Below, in pieces: positions 20,229-31,303 of a DNA stretch of 64,000 bases (positions are counted from its first letter, which is position 1; each line of letters begins with the position of its first letter). Both the position numbers and the translations under genes were made by a program. Under the pieces are notes generated by a model. The model had not been told where the DNA came from. It made no database searches and saw only the letters and a list, made by a program, of their open reading frames with translations. This DNA is from Cyanophora paradoxa (taxonomy: Eukaryota > Glaucocystophyceae > Cyanophorales > Cyanophoraceae): contig QPMI01000560.1 in the NCBI GenBank assembly GCA_004431415.1, positions 124,001 through 188,000 on the forward strand, written 5' to 3'.

Positions 20229-21910
20229 CTACGAGTGCCCGAAGGAGGGGGGGAGGGTCTCCCCGAGGAGGGCGTCGAGCTCCTCGGCGGTGAAGCAGGG
20301 CGTCGCCGGCTCCATCAGGGGCATGGGGCGGCAGGGCCCCGCCGCGCCCCCGCCCCCGCCCCCGCCCTTGCACGGGGCGCCCTCGTCGGGCCAGCAGGCC
20401 GCCTGGCCGCAGGCGGCGGGGGCGGTCGGGGTGGCGAAGGGCGGGGAGTCGGCCGGGGAGCCGAGGGAGCTGGAGGGGCTCGCGACGGCCGCCCCGCACG
20501 AGGGGGCGCCCGGCGGGACCGCCACCGACGGCGCGGACCGCGTGCGCGCCAGCGGCCGAGGCGGCGCCGCCATCCCCCCCGACGCCTGCGGCCGCCCCGA
20601 GGGAAACACGGGCCCCGCCGAGGGGGGCGGACGGCTGACGTTGAGCGGCCGCGTGCGCGAGAGGGGGGCACGCGAGCGGGCGGCAACGGGGGGCGGAGGC
20701 ATGCGGGGGCCGGCGGGTGCGGAGGGCGCAGGGGGGCAGGCTGGGGGAGCTTGGCGGGGCGGCGGGGCTTGGAGCGGCGGCGGGGCTTGGAGAGAAGACG
20801 GAGCTTGGAGACGCTGCTGCTGCGTCTGCAGCTGCTGCTGCGTCTGCAGCAGCTGCTGCGAATGCGGCTGCTGCTGCGTCTGCAGCTGCTGCTGCGTCTG
20901 CAGCTGCTGCTGCGAATGCGGCTGCTGCTGCGTCTGCAGCTGCTGCTGCGTCTGCAGCAGCTGCTGCGAATGCAGCTGCTGCTGCTGCGAATGCGGCTGC
21001 TGCTGCTGCTGCGGCTGCAGTTGCAAATGCGGCTGCTGCTGTTGCGGCTGCAGTTGCAACTGCGGCTGCGGCTGCATTTGCAACTGCGGCTGCTGCGGCT
21101 GCGGCTGCGGGGTGATAGAGCGGGTCGCGCACGCAAAGCCTGCGTCGCCGGCGGTCACGGCGCCGCGAGGCCGGGAGGCGCGCGGGGGCGACGGACCGGG
21201 GTCGGGGCTCGGCTCGGTGTCGACATCGAGGTAGACCGGCCAGCTCTGCTGGTAGCCACCCGGGGGGAGCGGAGCAGCTCCCGCGTGCTCCATCGGCGGC
21301 CGGCGGGGCGGCGGCGCGGCCATCGGCATTGGCTGCTGGGGCGCCGCCGGTCCGAGCTCGAAGCCGTCCGGTCGGCGCTTGTACGGGGGATAGTCGACCG
21401 GCGACGTGGCATCGGGCGGGTCCTTGCGCTTTGGCGCGTACACGGGGGCGGCACAGGCGGCGGGGGGCGAGAAGGCCGGCACCGGCGGGCGCTGCGGAAG
21501 CTGCGCCGGCTGACCGCACGGCCCGAAGCCCAGACCGCCGGAGTGATCAAGAAGGTTCGAAGCCCTGCATTCGAACGCATTTAGAGGCTCGTGGACGTCA
21601 ACACGGAGCAGGGACGCACGGTCCAACAGGCTGACAGGAGGCCATGGAGAACGGTGGAGGCAGGTAGAGCCCGCGCATTGCAAGCTACAGACAGCGAGTG
21701 AGCGATGAATGATCGTCTCGGAATCCGAGACCACTGCGGCCTTGCGCACCTCCTGCTGCAAGGTGCTCAGGGTTCGAGCGAGGCCCGCGCTGAGCAGGAA
21801 GTGATGGACGCGTGCGAGGAAGTTGGTCCCTTGCTGAACATTTACTCCTGGAGCGTTCGACGGCGCCTCGCCGTGTGCTTGCCATGGACTCGGAGGCGCG
21901 CCACCTCCTA
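20229..21910 (-). CDS. LisH-motif, glutamine/proline-rich protein, paralog 1
   Basis: Probable nuclear co-regulator; this is inference from composition. Near the N-terminus (about 21840-21760) lies FLARVHHFLLSAGLARTLST, which fits a LisH dimerisation motif, followed by an intron from about 21750 to about 21560. The rest is low complexity: proline- and lysine-containing (APKRKDPPD), then a 300-bp imperfect Gln-rich tract with His, Leu and Thr (20810-21110). Near the C-terminus is SPSSSLGSPADSPPF, then a glycine run and ELDALLGETLPPSFGHS, stop at 20229. The SPSSSLGSP block and LisH-like start recur in the gene at 23876-25943. The start codon is unresolved; no ATG is in frame directly upstream of the LisH exon. 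Confidence 0.6.
20810..21110 (-). repeat. Imperfect CAG-type tract encoding a Gln-rich region
   Basis: Reads as CTG/CTGC-rich triplets on the plus strand. The coding-strand product is Q runs broken regularly by His-Ser, Leu-Leu and Leu-Gln-Thr. The QLQTQQQ/PHSQQ modules recur about every 10-12 residues, indicating small tandem duplications. Confidence 0.8.
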
Positions 21911-22484
21911 GCCCAGACGCGCACGCGCAGCAGATCAGCACTGCAGTGAAATATTATTGATACGGATAACGCACCACTGCGCTGAACCATGTAGACCCCG
22001 CCCGCGAACCGAGCGGTCGCCCCGGGCCAGGTATTTGGTGCTGTCACACCAACCGCGGCATCGCCCGCGCTCGGGCCGGCGTAGTTAAACATCGCTTTGA
22101 GAGCGTTGCGAGCTCCTCAGCCGCGTGGCGAGCTCCAGTAACGCCAGGAGCGGCCAGGCTCGGGCGCCCAGCAGATGAGCTCTTCAGTCCTCCCGGCGGT
22201 TCGCGCAGAAATCTCCCGACTCGTTGAGGTAGCGGTCGTGTGCTACTAGCTGCTGGGACCACTTGGTCGTATCGCGGCCGGGGGGAAACACGCGCTTGTG
22301 GGGCTCCTTAGACGGTGAGCCTGAGTACGCTGTACCCCCACTCCCTCCCTCCCCCGGCCAGCCTCGCTTACCAACGAGCCGGGGCCGCGCGCGCGCGCGC
22401 GCACCCTCGTGATCATGAGTTCGCGACGCGACGTGGACTTTCTTCACGCGCGGACGCGCACGCGTACGGTTCGTGTGCATATTG
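21911..22484. other. Intergenic sequence between the LisH paralogs, 5' part
   Basis: No convincing gene. Includes a 16-nt GC alternation near 22387 and, at 22460-22468, ACGCGTACG, one instance of the triplet/reverse-complement/triplet pattern described under the findings. Confidence 0.4.
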
Positions 22485-22791
22485 GGCGGCGCCCGGCCAG
22501 GCCCCCGAGACCGACGCGTACGGGCCGACCCCCAACGTTAACGCCCTCGAGCTCCCCTCCCCCGGCCCCTCCTCCCCGGCGGCCGCCGGGGACGCCCAGG
22601 CGCTAGCGCTGCAGCAGCCGCAGCAGAGCCAGGCGCTGGCGGCGGGGGGGCAGGGGGCGGGGGAGGGCGAGAAGGACGGGCCGCAGTGCTACGGCGAGGT
22701 GCTGCGGGCGTACGCGGACACGAACGCGCTGCTGCGGAAGGACCGGCGCGTGGCGATGGACGTCGAGGCGCAGCTACGCGGCATCGAGCGC
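22485..22791 (+). repeat. Recent partial copy of the AMSH-gene coding sequence (source 10867-11141)
   Basis: Matches 10867-11141 almost base for base: one substitution seen, CTCCGCG to CTACGCG near 22774. There are five insertions. Four are exactly 6 bp and create ACGCGTACG (22514), AACGTTAAC (22534), CTCGAGCTC (22546) and GCTAGCGCT (22602). The fifth, near 22490, is 7 bp and creates a GGCGCC palindrome. The copy ends at ATCGAGCGC, after which sequences diverge. The four 6-bp insertions keep the frame, so it stays open, but there is no sign that it is expressed. Confidence 0.92.
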
Positions 22792-22859
22792 CGGGGGGTG
22801 CGCCGGGGGCGATGGCTGCGGCGCGCGAGGGCGGCGCGTGAGCCGGAGGGGCGCGTGAT

Positions 22860-23050
22860 TTTCCTTTCGCGGCCCCGGTCACCTCGAGGCCCTCCAGGGC
22901 GGCGCGCAGCGACGAGGCCGCCGCCAGCTGCAGCGCCCTGTCGTCGCCGTCAAGCAGGTAGATACGGGTGCATACCCAGGGGATGGCGGGGATGGACGAG
23001 AGCGCACACGCGTACGGGCGATGCCGGCGCAGCAGCAGACTGGCGATGCA
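22860..23050 (-). pseudogene. Probable fragment of another gene, antisense
   Basis: The minus strand reads a plausible protein piece (ALSSIPAIPWVCTRIYLLDG, then DDRALQLAAASSLRAALEG) without a start, stop or clear splice context. It follows directly on the duplicated AMSH-gene piece. The parent is not in the window. The call rests only on protein-like composition. Confidence 0.35.
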
Positions 23051-23053
23051 GCG

Positions 23054-23175
23054 TACCCCCAACCGCTAGCACCGGTACCCCCATCGTAATCGCAACATAC
23101 CCCCAACCGCTAGCACCGGTACCCCCATCGTAATCGCAACATCGTAATCGCAACATCGTAATCGCAACATCGTAA
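23054..23175. repeat. Nested tandem repeats (44 bp x2, then 14 bp units)
   Basis: A 44-bp unit starting TACCCCCAACCGCTAGCACC is present at 23054-23097 and 23098-23141. Its last part, TCGTAATCGCAACA, then continues alone as a 14-bp repeat for about two more units. Each 44-bp unit contains overlapping palindromes GCTAGC, ACCGGT and GGTACC. Confidence 0.9.
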
Positions 23176-23875
23176 TTTAATCGCAACTTGGCAACATCGA
23201 TATCGATATCGTAGCTGAAAAATATATAATCGATGGCCAGTCAGCTCACGTAAACGTACGCGTCGGCTTGCCGAGTCGAGCTCATCATGGCATGACTCAT
23301 GAGTCTCACGACCGTTGGACTCCGGGATCCTTTGCGCACGACGCCTGCACCTGCTTCACATTGCATTGCAACTTTCCAATTTGGCAACGGTTGCATTATA
23401 ATTACAAGTCACGATTCACGAGTCACGAGCACTTCCCCAAGTTCCTAAACATGAGCTAGCGCTGCACTGGCGCCGTGCGCACGCAAATACTTACGCGCGC
23501 GCTCGGTCGATATGTATCTACGACGCCCACGTGCACGTGGCGAGGAGCTAGCCGAGTGTCAGCTTGGCGTATCAGCAAGTCTACAGTGAAACGAATACGA
23601 CTGTCGGCTTTAGCACTATTACTACGAATAGAAAAGAGTTACAAGAACGAGATGATGGAAACATGAAAAGCGCATAATGAATCAATCTGCGCGGCCTTGA
23701 TCGCTTGAAACTGCGACATACAAAAACGGGAAGCGACAAGGTCCATAGAAAACTGCCTTCGAATTCTACAAGATGCGCGGCGCTGAACAAACGCGGCGAG
23801 TCTCGGTCGAATCTTGCACATGCATCCTATACAGGAGGAAAGGTCGCGAGCGGCCCGGCGCGCGGGTGCTTGGGG
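23176..23875. other. Intergenic sequence between the LisH paralogs, 3' part
   Basis: AT-rich, no gene seen. Holds ATCGATATCGATATC (23196-23210), CGTACGCGT (23255), CACGTGCACGTG (23528) and near-repeats around TCACGATTCACGAGTCACGA (about 23410). The last ~200 bp are probably the 3' UTR of the minus-strand gene. Confidence 0.45.
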
Positions 23876-25943
<2,068 letters not shown>

Positions 25944-26979
25944 CGACGAGCCAGCCGCCTGTCCCAGCGGAATCCACGCACCTGAGCGTTTCTCGGTAAG
26001 TTTTCAAGCACGAGGAGTCGGAGTGCGGCTATTCGACGATCGCAAAGAGAAGACGCAGCGCACCGTCGTTCATCACTGGAACGTGGGACGACTCAACCGC
26101 GGGGGGAGGCGGCATCGGGGGGCCCGCTCCCGGCGGGACAGCCGGGCCCCAGCCGCTCGGCCAGGCCCACATGCCCGCCGCCTGCATTTGAACAGTCCGC
26201 TACTGACGAGGCGCGGCAACGCAAGTCGACTTGACAGCTCGGAGGGGAAGCTCCACGACAACGACAGTGCGCGGCTAGGCGATTGCCCGCACTTGTAAAG
26301 CTGTACAGCCTCCCGAGGAGATCCTGCGGCGCCTGCTCAGCTGTTGGCTGGTGCCCTAGGCCTCAGCCGGATCGCGGTCGGTCAAGGAATCGACGCGCGC
26401 GCGTGCTCATGCAGCTCTTGCTGGAGCAAGCAACCGGGGGTACCTTGAAACAGGACAACGTACAGATGGCCAATCGCCAGCGACCAATGGACGATTTGAA
26501 TTCGCCGTGGTACTTCATGAAATCTGATGAAAACTTGAACAGGAAGAACTCACGAGGCCGGATCATAAATAGGAAAATCCCAGATGTTCCCCCAACCTCG
26601 CGCTCCAGGGAGGTGCCCGCACGTACGTGCTCCGGACGGCGTGATCGAAATCATCGGCCGGAATTCGAAAGAGGCGGAAACCCGCCGGATAGCCGGAATA
26701 GGGCCCGGAACCCGGGAAACGGCGCGGTGCTGCAGTTGATCTAGAGCTTTAGCTTTAGCTTTAGCTATGATAACTTTTCATTGATAAGCTATCATGCGGA
26801 ATCATTGCGGATCGGATCAGGCCGCGGCCACATCAGCCTATATGGCTACATGGACATGGCTACAGCCTACAGGCTAAAGGCTACAGATTGAGGGGCGAGA
26901 GAGGGACTGGCGTGGACGCGAGGAGGGCTGGAGTCTGGAGGGAGGCGGGGGCACCGGGGGGGCGGGCCGGGGCAGGAGC
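25944..26979. other. Intergenic, about 1 kb, no gene supported
   Basis: A plus-strand frame at 26283-26744 is open but has no domain, no splice signals and ordinary noncoding composition. Small repeats are common: AGCTTT-type hexamers at 26740-26765, inverted ATGATA/TATCAT near 26765-26795, and GGCTACA/CATGG motifs at 26835-26885. The last part is probably the 3' UTR of the NEK gene. Confidence 0.45.
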
Positions 26980-29900
26980 CTACGGGCCCCTGGAGAGGTT
27001 GTCGTAGAGGACGAACTGCTCTGCGGGGCCGTCAGCGAGGGGCGCGAGGGGCGCGCGGGGCGGGGCGGCGGGGCGCGGCGGGGCGCACCGAGGAGCATGC
27101 ACTGCTCGGAGGTGAAGCGGTCGGCGAGGTTGAGGGGGGCGAGGGCGCGCAGCAGGCCGCTCTCGGAGCGCGAGGCGTGGCCCGAGTTGAGCCCCACGAT
27201 CCCGCTCTCCGCGCTCGCCTCGCCGAGCAGCGAGCAGACGGCGGCGAAGGTCTCCCGCCCCAGCTCCCGCTCGAAGTACGAGCGCAGCTGCCGCGCCTTC
27301 CCCGTGAAGATCTGCCGCATCTCCGCCGCCCGCCGCTCTGCCGCCCGCGGCGCCCGCGGCGACGCTGCCGCCACGCCCCTCGGCGCGGAGCGGGGCGGGG
27401 GCGGGGCGGGGGCGGGCGGGGCGCACGGGGCACGTGGTCGAGGTCGGGACGGGGGGGCCGGGGGCGGGGCGGCGGCGAGGCGGCGCTCCATCTGCTGGGC
27501 GAGGGCGGAGGCGGCCTCGGAGAGCTCCCGCTTCTCCTGCTCGTCCGAGTCGTGCTCGTGCTCCTCCTCCGCCGGCTCGAAGTCGTCCTCGTAGAACGTC
27601 AGCGTGAACTCGTCTGCCCCGGGGCCGCCGGCGTCAGCGCCCGCCCGTCGCGGGCCCTCGCGGCCCCGCGGCGCCGCGCACCTTCCTCGACCTCCGTCGC
27701 GTCCGGCTCGGCGGCGGCCGCCCCGTCGCGGCCCTTGCCGGCCTCGCCGTGCGCGTGCGCGTGCCCGCCGGGGGCCTCGCCGCGGGCGCTGCGGAGCGGG
27801 GGGAAGTGGGAGAGGAGGCTGCGGGGCTTGAGGTTCATCGTGTCCTCGTAGAGGCACTGCTCGCTATCCTCCCCCGTGATCCGCGTGTGCCGCCGCGCGC
27901 TCGGCAGCGTCACCGCCCCGTCGATCGCGCCCCGCCCCAGGCCCAGCCGCGCCGCGTCCAGCTCCAGCTGGTGCACGGCCCCCGCGCTCCCCGCCGCCGC
28001 CGCCGCCGCCGCGCGCTGCTGCGCCGCGAAGTTCACGCCGGCCCCCGCCGCGCTCCCGGGCGTCGAGGCCGCCGCGGGCCCGGGCCGCGTCCGCCCCGCG
28101 CTCGAGGGGCCCCGTTGGCGCGGGCGCCCCGCGCGGGGGCCTCGAGTCGCCGCGGCCCGGGCCGGGGGCCCCGCCGAGGGCTGCCGCGAGGAGCCGGCGG
28201 AGCCCTGGCGCGAGGAGCCCGAGGCGGCCCGCGGCTGCGCCGAGAACGTGTACTGCGCGCCCCTCAGAGGCCGCCCTGCGCGGCGCGGGGGCCCGCGCGG
28301 CGCACCGGCGTCCGCGGGCCGGCGGCGGAGGGCGTCTGGGCGATGGGCGAGTCGTGGGGGAAGGCGGGGGGCGACGCCTGCGCCCCCGGCGAGCGTGGGC
28401 GGGACGAAAAGCGGGGCAGCGGGAGCGGGGAGGGGGGGCGGACGCCGAGGGGGGGCAGGTCGAGGTCCTGGGCGGGGTGCGGGTCGCGCTCGCGCTCGCG
28501 GAGCGGCTCGCGCTCGCGCTCGCGCTCGTGGAGGGTGCCCGAGGAGTGCCACTTGTCGAGCTTGCCGCGCGACGGGGAGCTCCCGAGGGCCTTCCCCGGG
28601 GAGGGCAGCTCCCCGCGGCGCGACGAGGAGCTCGAGGGCGGGGCCTTGCCGGGCGGCACGGAGGTCGGGCGCTTGGAGGGCGAGGTGGCGGGGTGGTGGC
28701 TGGGCGAGGGCGGGTGGTGGGAGCCGTCGGCAGCGGGGGCCACCTTCGAGGCGGGGGAGGGCGGGTGCGACGAGGGCCCGCCCTGCTCCGGCGTCGGCTT
28801 CCGGCGGGAGGGCGAGGGCGGCTGAGGGCGGCTCGGGGTCGTGCGGGAGAGCTTGCGGCTCGGCTGCCGCTCGGCCAGGGCCTGCGGGGCGGGTCGGGGG
28901 GCGGGGGCGGGGGCGGGGGCGGGGGCGCGCACGCGCTGCTGGCCTACGACCTCGAGGCCGGTGACGTCGACGTCGGCGTAGTCCTTGCGGATGGAGGGGA
29001 CGAGCGAGGGGCCCTCCTCCTGGATCGTCAGCGGGATGCCCTCCCCCGTCGACGCCAGGGCCCCCGCCGGGATCCCCCCCGTCATCGTCGAGACGAAGCC
29101 GGCGATGCCGCCGGCGCCCGCCGTGCCCCCCGGCAGCACGCCCGACGCCCCGAAGGCGTCCCGGTCGTCCGTCACGATCAGCTCCCGCACGCCCTTCCGC
29201 AGCGTCCGGTGCGCCCCCGAGACGGCGGCGGCCGGGGCGCCGGAGGTGGCTGCGGGGCCGGCGCGGCGGGGGCGGGCCTTGAGCTTGCGGCGGAGGGGCG
29301 CGACGAGGCCCTGCTCGGTGCGCATGGAGCGAAAGGCCTCGGAGACGAGCGAGGCGGAGAGGTTCGACTCCTTCAGCCGCAGCGCCGCCCGCTCCATCAC
29401 CGACATCCGCAGGATCGCGTACACCGTCGGCCGCTCCTCCGGGTCCCGCTGCAGCATTTTGCTGCCCCGCCGTCGGCCCCGGCGCCGGCCGCGGGCGGAG
29501 GGTGGGCGCGCGGGGCCGCGGACCAGGCGACCTCCTTGAGCTCCTCGGAGTACTCGTCGGGGAGCGGGGGCATCGTCCCCTGCATGATCTGCCGCCGAGC
29601 GATGCTCGGCTGGGGGCCGGCGGGGCGGACCGGGCGGGGAAGAGGGGGGTGCGGCACCTTGTAGAGGATTGCGAACATGTTCGTGGCGTCGAAGGGGTGC
29701 CGCAGGGCGCAGAGCTCCTGCAGGATGCAGCCGAGCGCCCAGACGTCGCTCTTGTAGCTGTACGGCTTGTTCTGGCACACCTCCGGGCTCAGGTAGTACG
29801 GCGTTCCCACCGCCTGCCGGCCCGGTCGCTACAGGCTCGGCGTGGCGGGGGCGGGGCGCGGGGCCGGAGGCTACCGTGAGGGCCATCTCCATAGAGCCGT

Positions 29901-30924
29901 CGAGGACCTTGGCTATCCCGAAGTCTCCGATCTTGATCACCCGCGCGTTCTTCGTCAAAAACAGCTGCGCACGCGCCTCAGCGCGCGGTTGGGGGGGGAG
30001 CAGGGCGGCGGGGCGGAGGGCGGCGCGCGTTCTTGGTCTTCAGGTCCCTGTCGAGCGGAGGGGCGGAGGGGATCAGAGCAGGCACTGGGGGGAGGCCTGC
30101 AGCGTCTGCTCCGCCTGCGAGGCGGGCGAACCGGTGCAGGATTTTGCTGCGCGGGAAAGTTCAGAGGGGCGTAGTGTGCTGGGCGAGCGATGGGCGCCGG
30201 CGCACCGCTCATGGATGTACTGGAGCGCCGATAGGATCTGATCAGGCGAGTCAGACTGGCAGCAGGGTGGGCGGAAATCTTTCAGGGCGCGCCTGGACGA
30301 TCCAGTTCAAGATTTCCTGCGGTACGCGCGCTCTCAGCGGCCGCGGGAAAGGAATTCAAAAGACTGAAGAGAAGGAGAAGCGCACGTCCTCGGTGAAGTG
30401 CCGCCCCTCGGCCTTCCGGGCCTTGATGAGCGAGTGCAGGTCGCCTCCCTCGCAGTACTGCATGACCTGCCGCACGCTCGATTCACATACCAACGCGGAC
30501 CTAAGCGCTCGAGAGTGCGTACGATGCACAAGCTTTCTCCTGTCGGCGCGCTTTCCATGAAGGTCTCTTTGTACGAGACGATGTTCTGCAGCGATCTTAA
30601 GATGGAGAGCGGCGCTCGAGGATGAGCACGCGCACCGGGTGACGCAAGGACGCAAGGAGCTCTGACTCGCTGTACGCTTTCTCCTGGTCCTCGGGTTTGA
30701 GTCCGGCTAGCAGGATCTTCTTGATAACCACGAGCTGGCCGTCCTGCAGGCTCCGGGCAAGGAAGGCCCTGCGCAAGGCGTTAGCTGTTGCTTGCGAGGG
30801 CAACCATCGATGCTGGTACCTCCCGAACGCGCCGCCGCCAATGCACTTTTGTATCTAAGCAATGCAGAGGCGTGAGATGCGTAAAAGCGCTGTGCGCTCG
30901 CGTCTGCACCTCGTAGTCTTTCAT
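26980..30924 (-). CDS. NEK-family (NIMA-related) serine/threonine kinase
   Basis: NEKs act at cilia and in the cell cycle. The ATG at 30924 starts MKDYEV. Exons give the glycine loop IGGGAFG (about 30860), VVIKKILL with the catalytic Lys (30720), the alpha-C Glu in YSESELLASLRHP, NIVSYKETFME, MQYCEGGDLHSLI (30460), ILNWIVQ/ILSALQYIHE, KILHR/DLKTKN (catalytic loop split by an intron), IGDFGIAKVL (DFG, 29920), VGTPYYLSPEV (29805) and DVWALGCILQELCALRHPF, then KMLQRDPEERPT. Two introns are GC-AG with in-frame joins (30292-30238 and 30028-29965). After the kinase come a long Ser/Pro-rich tail, an acidic FTLTFYEDDFEPAEEEHE segment (27600) and a folded C-terminal helix region ending EQFVLYDNLSRGP, stop at 26980. 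The APE motif reads SPE, usual for NEKs. Closest in layout to NEK1/NEK5-type kinases with long tails. Confidence 0.88.
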
Positions 30925-31303
30925 GGACGCCTCGGCTGGGGCCCCAGCTTGCATGCTAAAGTGCTGCATCTGCTGCAGCGGCTGTACCGACGGCAGCCTG
31001 CGCCGAGCACCACCAGCCCGCGCTGGCTGGGCCTACCTAAATGCGCGGGCGGAGGCTGTCTCAGGTCTAGACTACACGCGCCATAAGAAGATGCTTCTCC
31101 GATCCGGAGCCTATAGCTCCCAACCGGCAGGAAGGTTGCTCTGCGAGGGGTACGCCACTGAAGAGGGCTGCCTCGGACTTCGTCGGCATTCCTGATCTTG
31201 ATCGGAAGCCTCGCACGCAGCACTTTTCGAAGTCGGAGAACCCAGCCTCTAACTTCCAGCGCCTCTCCTTTGCCGGCTAGCGCAAATTTCTTTCGGCGCC
31301 AAC
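30925..31303. promoter_or_regulatory. Divergent region between the NEK gene and the export-factor gene
   Basis: 379 bp between two outward-facing start codons. No defined motif or RNA gene was recognised. The sequence just before the right-hand ATG (TTTCTTTCGGCGCCAAC) is pyrimidine-rich. Confidence 0.4.

Noticed and set aside
22485-22791. Restriction-site-like hexamers (CGTACG, GTTAAC, GAGCTC, AGCGCT) as a sign of cloning or synthetic DNA
   Set aside because: All are explained by one local copying rule, and the same pattern occurs in repeats and intergenic DNA across the window. No vector, linker or selectable sequence is present. It cannot be fully excluded without reads.
23054-23141. TACCCCC-containing repeat as a possible telomere remnant
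   Set aside because: Only two 44-bp units, each with unrelated sequence between the C-runs. Not a simple telomeric repeat.
26283-26744. 154-residue plus-strand frame
   Set aside because: No domain, no splice context, and composition like the surrounding noncoding DNA, including short inverted repeats.
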